Assembly (NCBI GenBank): GCA_022452285.1
Contig: JAKUNG010000002.1
Span: 145,716-209,715, forward strand
Source: Terriglobia bacterium
GTDB lineage: Bacteria > Acidobacteriota > Terriglobia > Versatilivoradales > Versatilivoraceae
Reading direction: 5' to 3'
DNA: 64,000 bases
The notes beneath the pieces are model-generated. The model was not told where the DNA came from and did not search any database. It saw only the letters and a program-made list of their open reading frames with translations. Position numbers and translations under genes: made by a program. This document shows positions 19,105 to 28,197 of this stretch, in pieces. The stretch's first letter is position 1, and each line of letters begins with the position of its first letter.

Positions 19105-20049
19105 TCAACAACTAACATCCTTACCTTCAGACCCAAAAACTTCAAGCCGATATTCATCATTTGTATCTTGACTATCCTGAGAAACATAGTGGAACTGAAC
19201 AGCCCAACGCTGGCTATCTGTTTGATTAGCTGGAGTCCCATGTGGTAACAATGCATCAAAAAAAAGGCAGTCTCCAGGACTCATAGGAATTCCTAACCGA
19301 CGGAATTCTAAAATCTCCTTATCACATATTTGCCAATCTCGCCGCATGAAATGCAACTTGGGACCCATTTTATGACCATGTTCAATGACCTGCATACATC
19401 CATTCTCAACTCGTGCATTATCCAGAGCAATCCATACCCCAACTATTTTAGATTTTTCAGTTAGATTAAAGTAAGCCCGGTCTTGATGCCATGGTTTTTC
19501 CCGACCTCCTGGGGGTTTTATAAGTGCCATATCCTGGTAGAGTTTTGGATTACCCCTAATCAGATTACCGACCACTTTTAACATATCCTTACAGTCAGCT
19601 AAATGTTTCAGGGCAGGATTTTCTACTCTGGTAAAACCCATTACCTTTCGAACAAATTTAGCTCTAACTGAATTTTCTATTAATGGCAATCGATTTTCAG
19701 TATGTCCTAGAGCCAAATTCTCCAACTTATAACTCGTTGTGGAACCCGAGTTGTTTTGTTTAATCCCTGATATCAAATTCCGGATTTTTCCTTCGTAATA
19801 GATTGATTCACAGGATGGTTGGTTACTAGTAGTCAAATCATGAAGCTCCTTCTTAGCACTTTCAACTTGAATGGAAGAAAAAGCTTCTTTTACTAGTAAA
19901 AATCCGTTTTCATGGTAAGTAGCGATCTGTTGCTCATCAACAGCTTCAAAACCAGTAATTCCACAATTGACTATTTTGCACTCATAAAGATTAGGGTCGT
20001 ATGACTCTACCTCTGGTTCAAAGACAACTCTTAAGGCTTGTTCTTTCAT
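19105..20049 (-). CDS. Phytanoyl-CoA dioxygenase family protein (PhyH)
   Basis: Fe(II)/2-oxoglutarate-dependent oxygenase of 314 residues, hydroxylating a small organic substrate. The metal triad is visible as KPWHQDRAYF (His-x-Asp) and LPHGTPANQTDSQRW (distal His followed by the 2-oxoglutarate-binding Arg). HENGFLLVKEAF in the first quarter is the typical N-terminal strand-helix. GAGGA stands nine bases before the ATG. First or second gene of the catabolic block, so likely to start the attack on the substrate. Bacterial homologues act on ectoine, phosphonates or secondary metabolites; specificity is not deducible. Confidence 0.9.
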   Translation of the reverse strand: MKEQALRVVFEPEVESYDPNLYECKIVNCGITGFEAVDEQQIATYHENGFLLVKEAFSSIQVESAKKELHDLTTSNQPSCESIYYEGKIRNLISGIKQNNSGSTTSYKLENLALGHTENRLPLIENSVRAKFVRKVMGFTRVENPALKHLADCKDMLKVVGNLIRGNPKLYQDMALIKPPGGREKPWHQDRAYFNLTEKSKIVGVWIALDNARVENGCMQVIEHGHKMGPKLHFMRRDWQICDKEILEFRRLGIPMSPGDCLFFDALLPHGTPANQTDSQRWAVQFHYVSQDSQDTNDEYRLEVFGSEGKDVSC

Positions 20050-20170
20050 TAACTAAGTCCTCAATTCGTCATTAAGACTTTCTCCCGCACCTTCAAGGAT
20101 AGTCGGCAAAGGATTTTTTAATTAATACACGAAACTAACAGAATTAACATTCCTAATTAATAAATCTATT

Positions 20171-21274
20171 TTACAATTTATGCGATTCCATGAGGTGTTT
20201 TTCCAGTTGAGATCTTTCTGGCGTGCAGCCAATTCCCGGTCCAGATTGGGGTTTAACTTGGGCTTTTCCTGAAATTTCTACTTCAGGAAAACTAAGATCC
20301 TTCTCATAAAATCTCCTTGATGGAAAAATATCAGCTGGATATTTCATATTAGAAAGCGTCGCTAAGGCAATACAATGGTTAGCACCAACGGCTGATTCCA
20401 ACATTCCACCAATCCAGCAAGGAATATTCCCTTTCTTTGCTTCAGCTAGGACTTTTAAAGTTGGAGTAATACCACCAATTCTAGCTGGTTTTAAATTAAA
20501 CCACCGACAAGCACCAATTTCAATTGCCTGCCGAGCCCTATCTACCGAATAAATACTCTCATCTAGACAAATCGGAGTTGCAATTTGACGTTGGAGCTCT
20601 GCATGATCTAAGAGATCATCATGGGCTAACGGTTGTTCAATCATTGCTAACCCAAACTCATCTAGACTTAAAAATAGATCTAGATCATCCAACCTGTAGC
20701 TACTATTACAATCAACATGAAAAACTAAATTCGGGAAAAACTCTCTTACCGTTCGCACCATTTCAACATCCCAGCCTCGTCTAAATTTCAGTTTAACTCT
20801 TTTAAATCCTGAATTGACAGCCTCCTGGATCTTTTCAATTAACGATGAAAGGTTTTCCATAACACCAAAATCTGCTCCGATATCAACAATCTTATTTTGA
20901 CCACCCAGAACTCTCCACAATGGTTCTCCTTGGATCTTAGCTTGAAGATCCCACCAAGCTAAATCAAGACTAGCCTTAGCCATTGGATTACCCTTAAACA
21001 TTGACAATTGCTCCTGTAAAACATCACCTGACTCAATTTCTTGACCGAGAATCTGAGGACCCAACCAATCTCTGACCAATGCAAAAGCTCCAACCGCCCA
21101 TTCTGAAGAATAAAGCGGTGATTCCCAAGGGGTTGATTCCCCCCAACCCTCTAGGCCCTGACTAGAAATTTTGACAAGAACACTTTCGATGACGTGTCCA
21201 TCACCATAAGCTGTGCGGAAGGGATAAATAAGAGGCATTGAGACCCTATAAAGTTCAATTGATTCTATTTTCAT
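20171..21274 (-). CDS. Enolase-superfamily enzyme, o-succinylbenzoate synthase/N-succinylamino acid racemase type
   Basis: Two-domain enolase-superfamily protein, 367 residues. Catalytic elements: RVKLKFRRGWD (KxK lysine), VFHVDCNSSY (first metal Asp), MIEQPLAHDD (Glu), ICLDESIYS (Asp) and RWFNLKPARIGG (second Lys), ending with the GGMLESAVGANH loop. This arrangement is the MenC/NSAR subgroup. No other menaquinone gene is nearby and the neighbours metabolise amino acids and oxo acids, so N-succinyl- or N-acyl-amino acid racemase activity is more likely than menaquinone synthesis. AGGAT precedes the ATG. It is upstream-most in the minus-strand block, 121 nt from the PhyH gene. Confidence 0.88.
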   Translation of the reverse strand: MKIESIELYRVSMPLIYPFRTAYGDGHVIESVLVKISSQGLEGWGESTPWESPLYSSEWAVGAFALVRDWLGPQILGQEIESGDVLQEQLSMFKGNPMAKASLDLAWWDLQAKIQGEPLWRVLGGQNKIVDIGADFGVMENLSSLIEKIQEAVNSGFKRVKLKFRRGWDVEMVRTVREFFPNLVFHVDCNSSYRLDDLDLFLSLDEFGLAMIEQPLAHDDLLDHAELQRQIATPICLDESIYSVDRARQAIEIGACRWFNLKPARIGGITPTLKVLAEAKKGNIPCWIGGMLESAVGANHCIALATLSNMKYPADIFPSRRFYEKDLSFPEVEISGKAQVKPQSGPGIGCTPERSQLEKHLMESHKL

Positions 21275-21534
21275 TTTGATCCTATAAACTTTGGCAACGA
21301 ATTTTTTTGGTTAAATATTTTTTTTAACCAATCAAATGGTCAACTGTAGAGAACTTGTCATTAATCCACTTGACTGATGCCCAAAATACAGTATTCTGTC
21401 CGCGATTTACAACCCCATAATGTAAATCCATCAAAAAATGCAAATTGGATTGTTTTTAGGAATATGTCACTAAGTCTATCTGCCCCTATTTCTTCCACTT
21501 TATCTGTGTCGGCTGGTTCTAATGGAGCTCACGT

Positions 21535-24369
21535 ATGAACAACCTTCAATTCCTTAAATCTTTAATTTTTATTTCGGTTCTATTGTTACCTTCCACAATC
21601 ATTTTGAGTGAAGAAACCATTAAGTGGACTGATGACTCATTCGAAGATTTTGTCAATGGACATCTAGATGCATCTGGTCAAAATCTCTATGTAAGTCATG
21701 AGGGTTCAATACGTAACATCCATCGTTTTGACCTTAATCATGACAGTTATTTAGACTTGATCTTCAATAGCACCCATGACACCTTCACATACATTCCTGC
21801 AACTTTAGCTCTAGTCGATAATAGCCGTAAAATTAACCAGTTTAAACTTTCTGTGGAGGGAAGTCTTCAGGTAGCTTTAGATGATTTAAATAAGGATGGG
21901 TATTTGGATGCCATCTTTTGCCCAAATAATAGTGGACTTCAAACCCCTCGTCGATTTGTAACTATTTTGTGGGGAGGGAAAGATGGTTGGTCCAATAACA
22001 GAAGTAATGGCCAGTTACCTGTTTATGGTGCATCCGATGTTACTACTGCAGACCTAAACCAGGACGGCTGGCCTGACATCGTAACACTCAACAAGACTGC
22101 CTGGCTTCCCGGTCAACCTAAAGGAAATATTCTTAGAATATTTTGGGGAAGTGAATCAGGATTTTTATTGAATGAGAACACTGATTTTGGCATCACGCAG
22201 GCTATTGATATAATTGGCCAAGATTTTGACGGTGACGGTCATGCTGAACTCGCGATCTTGACTGGGACAGGCACTATCTATGTCGTCTACAGTATCTCTC
22301 CGTCATTTACTTCTGAAACGTTTAAACACCAGAAAATAGCTTTACCAAACAAAGATGGGTTGTGCCTTACAAGTTTGGATGCAAATATTGATGGCCATAT
22401 GGACCTACTCATTGGCACAAACCATGGCCGACTATATCTAATAACAGGAAAATCCAACTCGACATGGAATAGGGCTAAAGTTGTTCCAGCTCCGAATGCT
22501 TCCCAAATTGCATCAGGATATCTCAATAATGACCAGTATCCTGATATCGCTTTAACAAATTTTTCTTCGACCCAAGCAAAAGGAGGCGAGGCAGCAGGAG
22601 TTGGCCAAATCCAAAATGATTCTATCAACATCCTATGGGGATCTTCTTCTGGTTATAATCCTATCAATGCCATTAGTCTTCCTATTCCCTTTGCAAAGGC
22701 ATCAGCCATTGGAGACATAGATGGTGATGGTAATGGAGACCTCGCAGTCGCTGTTCACCAAAACTCCAAACAATTTGAGACTAATTCTTTGATTTTTCTG
22801 GGAAACAAAGATGGTAAGCTGAAAAGACAATCTACAGGTATTCAAACATTTGGAGCCAATCACACAGTCATTGTCCCACCTACAACTTCTTTGCCTGGAC
22901 GAGTTATTTTTTGTAACAGCTTAGGTGGCACTGTTGGGGAGGAAGTGCCACTTTATGTTTACTGGGGGAGCCCTAAAGGGTTTTCTCCTGAAAATCGCTG
23001 GGATATTCCATTCCGTAGTGGCTATGAAGCTAGTGCTGCTGACATCAATATTGATGGATATGTCGACTTAATCACTTTAAATTCCCAACATGCAGGTGAT
23101 CTTGCAATAAATGATCCAACTGCAGGTGCTAACATCTTCTGGGGCAGTAAAATAGGATTTAATATAGAGAAAAATAGAACGATCCTAAAAGAACGCAACT
23201 TAGGGTCTAGCAATGTAGCTGATCTAAATCGAGATGGCTTTTTAGATTTAGTGCTCGGGGCTTTTGAAGATAAACAAGGTAAAGCCTCACTGGTGATCTA
23301 CTATGGATCCGCTGCAGGTTTTGAAATGCATAACCGAAAACTCATGAGTTTTGAGCAACGAACAATAGGAAGTTTAGTTGCTGATTTTAATCGAGATCAA
23401 TGGCTCGACATTGCATTTGTTTCTCCTCGTAAAAATCGCCTCACCATACTCTGGGGCAGCAAACAAGGATTTGACCTAAAACACAAAAGTAACATTAAAA
23501 CCCCCTTTCCTATTAGTCTTGAATCTGCTGATTTCAACCAAGACGGTTTTCTCGATATAGTCGTTGGAAGTTATATGGACACAAATGACCACCATCATGA
23601 CACTGGCTTGACAATCTATTGGGGGAGTATTAACGGTTTTCGTTCATTTGACAGTCAATGGCTTCCAGGCTTTACCCCTATAGGCATGGTCGTTGCAGAC
23701 TTTGATAAGGATGGATATTTGGACCTATTTTCTCCTCACTATTTAGCTGATTTAACCCGAGAGTCACTGCCTTCTTATCTTTACTGGGGAAGTCCTAACG
23801 GATTTTCTCCTCGTAATCGAAGTATTCTCATTACTGATTCAGCTCATGACGGCATGGCCGGTGACTTTAATAAAGATGGGAAATTAGACCTAGCCGTTTC
23901 CTGTCACACCCTAGATGGCAACCATAATACTGTATCCAAGGTTTTCTATAACCATGGAAATCGGTTTAAAAATTCCACAGTCGTTGAACTCCCAACAATA
24001 GGGACTCATTGGATGTGGATTCAAGATGTCGGGCATATTTATGACCGTAAATGGGAACAGGCCTACGATAGTTCTATTTTTAAGTGGAATAAACCTGCTT
24101 CTGAAGGAATACTTACTTTCCAAGCAACATTATTAAAAGACACTTCAGTAATTTTTGAAGTCCGCTCTTCAAAAAAGAACCACAATTTATCAAAAAAAGT
24201 GTGGAAACCTATCAAAAATGGAGTGTTTAAATTAAAATCTGACGATCGTCAACTACAATATCGTGCAAAATTAATTTCAAAAAATGGTGACCTCTATCCT
24301 GTTTTAGACCAGGTTACAATCCAATTAAAGACTACTATGACCAAGAGGAGGTCAACTAATGAAAACTAA
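21535..24369 (+). CDS. Exported FG-GAP/VCBS repeat beta-propeller protein
   Basis: 944 residues with a signal sequence (hydrophobic 9-24, cleavage near ILSEE). About thirteen D-x-N/D-x-D-x(2)-D calcium motifs recur every 50-75 residues, for example DLNHDSYLDLIF, DLNKDGYLDAIF, DFDGDGHAELAI, DLNRDGFLDLVL and DFNKDGKLDLAV. Most repeats are followed by a WGS..GF strand (FWGSESGF, YWGSPKGF, YYGSAAGF). This points to two tandem seven-bladed propellers or one large solenoid. A non-repeat beta domain (about 810-935) follows and there is no anchor. GGAG precedes the ATG. Its stop region contains the Shine-Dalgarno of the kelch lipoprotein, so the two are co-expressed. Function unknown; surface binding is inferred. 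Confidence 0.9.
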   Translation: MNNLQFLKSLIFISVLLLPSTIILSEETIKWTDDSFEDFVNGHLDASGQNLYVSHEGSIRNIHRFDLNHDSYLDLIFNSTHDTFTYIPATLALVDNSRKINQFKLSVEGSLQVALDDLNKDGYLDAIFCPNNSGLQTPRRFVTILWGGKDGWSNNRSNGQLPVYGASDVTTADLNQDGWPDIVTLNKTAWLPGQPKGNILRIFWGSESGFLLNENTDFGITQAIDIIGQDFDGDGHAELAILTGTGTIYVVYSISPSFTSETFKHQKIALPNKDGLCLTSLDANIDGHMDLLIGTNHGRLYLITGKSNSTWNRAKVVPAPNASQIASGYLNNDQYPDIALTNFSSTQAKGGEAAGVGQIQNDSINILWGSSSGYNPINAISLPIPFAKASAIGDIDGDGNGDLAVAVHQNSKQFETNSLIFLGNKDGKLKRQSTGIQTFGANHTVIVPPTTSLPGRVIFCNSLGGTVGEEVPLYVYWGSPKGFSPENRWDIPFRSGYEASAADINIDGYVDLITLNSQHAGDLAINDPTAGANIFWGSKIGFNIEKNRTILKERNLGSSNVADLNRDGFLDLVLGAFEDKQGKASLVIYYGSAAGFEMHNRKLMSFEQRTIGSLVADFNRDQWLDIAFVSPRKNRLTILWGSKQGFDLKHKSNIKTPFPISLESADFNQDGFLDIVVGSYMDTNDHHHDTGLTIYWGSINGFRSFDSQWLPGFTPIGMVVADFDKDGYLDLFSPHYLADLTRESLPSYLYWGSPNGFSPRNRSILITDSAHDGMAGDFNKDGKLDLAVSCHTLDGNHNTVSKVFYNHGNRFKNSTVVELPTIGTHWMWIQDVGHIYDRKWEQAYDSSIFKWNKPASEGILTFQATLLKDTSVIFEVRSSKKNHNLSKKVWKPIKNGVFKLKSDDRQLQYRAKLISKNGDLYPVLDQVTIQLKTTMTKRRSTNEN

Positions 24370-25414
24370 TTTTAGGTTATGGTCGACTTTTTTTTTGGGC
24401 ATTTGGTTTCTCTACTTTTCTGTCAGCTGTTCGAATATTGATGAAGTTCCCTCAAAAACTCTTCAATTACAGTGGGAAAAATCGACTCCTCTTCCCGAAC
24501 CAAGAGCTGGACATGCAGCAGGCATCCTCGACGAAAAACTTATAATAGCTGGTGGCACCTATTGGGAAGGAGAAAAAGGAAATTGGACTCAAAAATTATT
24601 TTCTTCTAGTACCCATGCCTTTGATCCTAAAAATCAAACCTGGGAACGCCTTCCTAATGCACCGATCCCCTTTGGATATGCAGCGTTTACCGTGGTTAAC
24701 AACACTCTTTATGTATTAGGAGGATATGATGGAAAACAGGAAAGCCGTAAAATATTAAGCCTGAAAAAACAAAACGGCCAATACAAATGGGAGATTTTTG
24801 GGGAACTGCCTCAAACTCGATTATTTGGCTGGGCTGGGACAATAGATAATTCTATTTATTTGCTTGGAGGGGTGGTTCGTTTTGAGCCTTTAGATGAGAT
24901 TGGCACCTGCTGTACTTCTAAAACAGCTACCAATCAACTCTCTATTCTAGATACTAAAAACCCTGATGATGGATGGAAAACTCTTAATCCCTATCCTGGA
25001 AGTAAACGTTGGCTATTTTCAGCAGAAACTGATGGCAAAAATCTGTGGCTGTTTGGAGGCATTGATTCTAGCAAAGACGCTAAGAACCCCACCAGATTTA
25101 ATGATGCCTTGCGTTATGAAATTGATGAGAATAGATGGCAAAAAATATCTCCTTTACCTGAATCTGCAATGAAAGCAACACCCTTAGTTCCACTATATAT
25201 CGACGGTAAAATTCTTTTTATGAGCTTCTCTAAGACGGTTTGGCAATTAGACCTTAAAACAATGATCTATAGTGAATTAACCTCCTTGCCTGAAGAAGCC
25301 TTTGTTGATCGGTTTGTTTGGCTAGACAATAAAATCATTGGAGCTGGGGGAGAAAACAAAATTGAATCCCGTCGTCGAAGATCAGAATGGACATTTATTG
25401 GAGAATATAAATGA
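24359..25414 (+). CDS. Kelch-repeat lipoprotein, NanM-like beta-propeller
   Basis: 351 residues. N-terminal signal ends in the lipobox FSVSC (Cys 24), so it is probably an outer-membrane or periplasmic lipoprotein. Kelch units with the GG and downstream W pattern: AGHAAGILDEKLIIAGG, AAFTVVNNTLYVLGGYDG, GWAGTIDNSIYLLGG and NLWLFGGID, plus two weaker repeats, giving a six-bladed propeller. Length and layout resemble N-acetylneuraminate epimerase (NanM), and two sialidase-like genes lie within 10 kb, but no sialic-acid-specific residues can be confirmed. The start overlaps the FG-GAP gene by 11 nt and has AGAGGAGGT before the ATG, so it is translationally coupled. Confidence 0.85.
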   Translation: MKTNFRLWSTFFLGIWFLYFSVSCSNIDEVPSKTLQLQWEKSTPLPEPRAGHAAGILDEKLIIAGGTYWEGEKGNWTQKLFSSSTHAFDPKNQTWERLPNAPIPFGYAAFTVVNNTLYVLGGYDGKQESRKILSLKKQNGQYKWEIFGELPQTRLFGWAGTIDNSIYLLGGVVRFEPLDEIGTCCTSKTATNQLSILDTKNPDDGWKTLNPYPGSKRWLFSAETDGKNLWLFGGIDSSKDAKNPTRFNDALRYEIDENRWQKISPLPESAMKATPLVPLYIDGKILFMSFSKTVWQLDLKTMIYSELTSLPEEAFVDRFVWLDNKIIGAGGENKIESRRRRSEWTFIGEYK

Positions 25415-25493
25415 AATGCTAAGGATTTCTTTTATTTAAATATTTTTTACTGGAGAGTGCCCTTAAAATTATCCATTTATAGCCAAACAGCTA

Positions 25494-26684
25494 ATGAAAC
25501 AAATTATTCCACCAGTACTGCTCAAACAAATCCAGCTAGCAATTAATCACAAGCGCTTACTAAAAACAGCAATCAGCCTTATAGAAGTGCCGAGTCCAAC
25601 TCTAAGCGCTGGATTAGTCGCTAACCGATTGTCTGAGATTCTAAAAACTGAAGGCTTTGAGGTAGAACGTCCAATAGCTGATTGGCCTGATTCACCAGCA
25701 GTGGTTACCAGACTTGAAAGTGAAAAACCCGGACGAACACTCCAATTTGACGGACATTTAGACACTGTTCATCTACCGTTCGTACCTCCCCGATTTGAAA
25801 ATGGTTTCTTATATGGATCTGGATCATCGGACATGAAAGGAGGTATTGCTGCCTTTGTAGAAGCTCTTCGAGTACTTCGAGAAACAGGTACTTTAAAAGC
25901 TGGCCGTATTCTCCTTACTGCCCATGATCACCATGAAGGACCCTGGGGAGATGGTCGCCAGTTACGTGCACTCATCGATAAGGGCTACGTGGGTGATGGG
26001 GTATTATTACCTGAGTACTTGGGAGACCGTCTTCCATTATCAGGGCGAGGTGCAGGTATTTTTGAAATTAAAATTAGTCGAAAAGAACCTGCAGTGCATG
26101 AAGTGCTCCGGTCACCAAATTTACCTGATGTTTTAGGCACAGGCGTTAAACTCGTTTCAAATTTTTCTAAGTGGCACAAAGAACTGTCAAGAAACTCCCA
26201 CCCCTATTCTGGCAGCGACTCTGTTTTTATTGGTCGACTTGAATCTGGAGAAATTTATAACCAATCTCCTCAGGAATGTTTAATTAACGGAATGCGCAGA
26301 TGGATAACTCCTAATTCCAAAGAAGTCGTAGAAAAAGATTTTCGCAGTAGGCTCCAAGTTTTGGCGAAATCAACAAAAACAGACATTGAAGCTAAATTTC
26401 TGCTGCAGGCGGAAGCATTTCACATTGATCCCGATGATCCACTGGTATCAACTTTCCAAGCAGCTTACACAGCCGTGACAGGCAACCCACTAAAAGTAGG
26501 AGGGAAACCTTTTGTTGATGATGGTAATGTGTTTTCAAGCCGGGCTAATATTGCTGCTTTAACTCATGGTCCCCAAGCAACGGGAGCTCATACGATCAAT
26601 GAAAAAGTGTCTTTAGACGAACTAGTACGAGTTGCCCAGCTTTATGTGCTGACTGCCATATCCTATTGTCAAAACCATTATTAA
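25494..26684 (+). CDS. M20-family metallopeptidase/deacylase with non-canonical metal site
   Basis: 396 residues in the ArgE/DapE/CPG2 group, which removes N-acyl groups or terminal amino acids. FDGHLDTVH (His 88, Asp 90) and SSDMKGG (Asp 113) match the first and bridging metal ligands, and TGAHTINEKV supplies the C-terminal His. The usual DEE motif (catalytic Glu plus metal Glu) is replaced by AHDHHEGPWGDG (143-154), so His 146/His 147 stand where the two Glu normally are, or the Glu 148 has shifted. The dimerisation domain (about 195-310) is present. It follows the kelch gene at 79 nt with only a weak Shine-Dalgarno. Possibly a distinct subfamily; substrate unknown. Confidence 0.82.
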   Translation: MKQIIPPVLLKQIQLAINHKRLLKTAISLIEVPSPTLSAGLVANRLSEILKTEGFEVERPIADWPDSPAVVTRLESEKPGRTLQFDGHLDTVHLPFVPPRFENGFLYGSGSSDMKGGIAAFVEALRVLRETGTLKAGRILLTAHDHHEGPWGDGRQLRALIDKGYVGDGVLLPEYLGDRLPLSGRGAGIFEIKISRKEPAVHEVLRSPNLPDVLGTGVKLVSNFSKWHKELSRNSHPYSGSDSVFIGRLESGEIYNQSPQECLINGMRRWITPNSKEVVEKDFRSRLQVLAKSTKTDIEAKFLLQAEAFHIDPDDPLVSTFQAAYTAVTGNPLKVGGKPFVDDGNVFSSRANIAALTHGPQATGAHTINEKVSLDELVRVAQLYVLTAISYCQNHY

Positions 26685-26826
26685 TACTGACTATTTCTGG
26701 GCTTAATGACTTTCAGTTGGACACTGATGACAGTAGGTATTGCTCCTTTTTAGAACGATCTTTACCTTAGTTGCATCCTATAAAACCCCAAACAATTCTT
26801 GTCTCAGGAGATTATGAGCAACACAG

Positions 26827-27942
26827 CTAAATACTAATCTCAAGTCTATGGGAGCGAATTCTCCCCTGGCCTTCTTCAATAGTCCAATAGGCAGCTAAAA
26901 ATGTTTCATCTTTCAGATGGAGCAGAGATGGTTGTCCAAACCGTAGAGATTGAAACATCTCATGAATAATTTGTCCCGATTCAGTGGCAGCAACATCGCT
27001 AGCTTTCCAAATAAACTTTTCCTCCAATAATTTCCACTGATTTTTCGAAACATCAACGATCCTAACACAAACACCGAGATCACCTTCGCGGTGACAATGA
27101 ATAGTCAAAAGTAAGTCATCTCTAAGCCATGTTAAATTTGATGCCTGCGCTAAATGACCAGTGTTAATAGGAGGAGACCAAGAAAGTCCATTATCGTGAG
27201 ACAACACAACGTAATTTGGAAGATGCTTGTTAGCAGACAAATCATAAGCCCAAGTGATTACTACTAAACGTCCTGCTTGCATTTCACAAATCCTCGATTC
27301 CCAAGCTGTTACCTGGCCACTAGACATTTCAAAGAATCGACTCCTATCATCCCAAGTTTTCCCTTTATCCTTACTTCTCAGTAAAACACCATATTGTCCA
27401 GAAGGATTAGTTCCATCGGGCATATTAAAAATACCGGCTACAGCTAATAAATCCCCCGATTGAGTCTCAACACAAGGACCAGAAATTTCCTGGAGTTCAG
27501 GAGTACTCCTGGGAATAATTTGAGGAATCGTCCACGTTTTGCCCTCGTCTTCAGAAAAGGAGACGATATCATCACCCGGAAGAACACCTCCCGTTTCCTC
27601 TATACTAATTCCCTGCTCAGGATCATGCCGGTGAAATCGATATCCAACTGCCACGAGTCGACCGTCTCTAAGCAATGTAGCTTTAAAGCAATCACTGGTT
27701 TCAATGTCTGTACCAGTAAATTTATCATGGAGAGGGCCTTGTAATTGCCAACTTTTTCCTGAATCTTGGGATCTTGAAACCATTGTTGTCATGTTGGGTG
27801 ACTCAAAAGCCTCACCTTGAACAAACAATGCAACAAGCTCTCCGCTAGGAAGCTTCACTAGACCAGGGAAAATACCATGTCTACTGTGAACTTGAGGTTT
27901 AGGATTATCATAAATATCTATTTCATCTATTACTTTAATCAT
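26827..27942 (-). CDS. Sialidase/BNR-repeat protein (first copy)
   Basis: 371 residues, six-bladed propeller of the neuraminidase fold with Asp-box repeats SxDxGKxW: SQDSGKSW, SEDEGKTW, SKDKGKTW and SHDNGLSW. No signal peptide, so likely cytoplasmic or intracellular. The canonical sialidase arginine triad is not clearly visible, so it may be a sialidase-like glycosidase or a structural propeller rather than a true sialidase. Divergent from the PhyH gene at 28198, with a shared control region. It is a paralogue of the gene at 34725-35852. Confidence 0.8.
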   Translation of the reverse strand: MIKVIDEIDIYDNPKPQVHSRHGIFPGLVKLPSGELVALFVQGEAFESPNMTTMVSRSQDSGKSWQLQGPLHDKFTGTDIETSDCFKATLLRDGRLVAVGYRFHRHDPEQGISIEETGGVLPGDDIVSFSEDEGKTWTIPQIIPRSTPELQEISGPCVETQSGDLLAVAGIFNMPDGTNPSGQYGVLLRSKDKGKTWDDRSRFFEMSSGQVTAWESRICEMQAGRLVVITWAYDLSANKHLPNYVVLSHDNGLSWSPPINTGHLAQASNLTWLRDDLLLTIHCHREGDLGVCVRIVDVSKNQWKLLEEKFIWKASDVAATESGQIIHEMFQSLRFGQPSLLHLKDETFLAAYWTIEEGQGRIRSHRLEISI

Positions 27943-28087
27943 GACAGCTAAGTCTCCTATTCTATAGAAGTAATTATAAAGAGTTTTTTTTAATATACTT
28001 TACAATCAGTTTTCTGATTTCTTTTATGAAAGAAAATTGTTCTCAACGTTAGAATCGTGTATTGTTCACAAGTGAGTCTTTAATGAA

Positions 28088-28110
28088 GTAATAAGTCTGA
28101 GACTTATTAC
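28088..28110. promoter_or_regulatory. Perfect inverted repeat in divergent intergenic region
   Basis: GTAATAAGTC-TGA-GACTTATTAC is a perfect 10-bp inverted repeat with a 3-base centre. It lies between the divergent sialidase-like (minus) and PhyH (plus) genes, 87 nt before the PhyH ATG. The position fits an operator for a dimeric regulator. As an RNA hairpin it lacks a following T-run, so a terminator is less likely. Confidence 0.45.
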
Positions 28111-28197
28111 ATGTTAGCAAAATTTTGTTACATTTTTGTCATATCATTGTTCCTCCTAATTAAAATTATTAGATAAACTAACACTAGGGAGTTGCCA

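Noticed and set aside
20171-21274. Menaquinone biosynthesis (MenC) assignment
   Set aside because: Sequence alone cannot separate MenC from N-succinylamino acid racemase, and no other men gene is near.
26827-27942. Confident sialidase function
   Set aside because: Asp-box repeats show the propeller fold, but the sialic-acid-binding arginine triad could not be confirmed.
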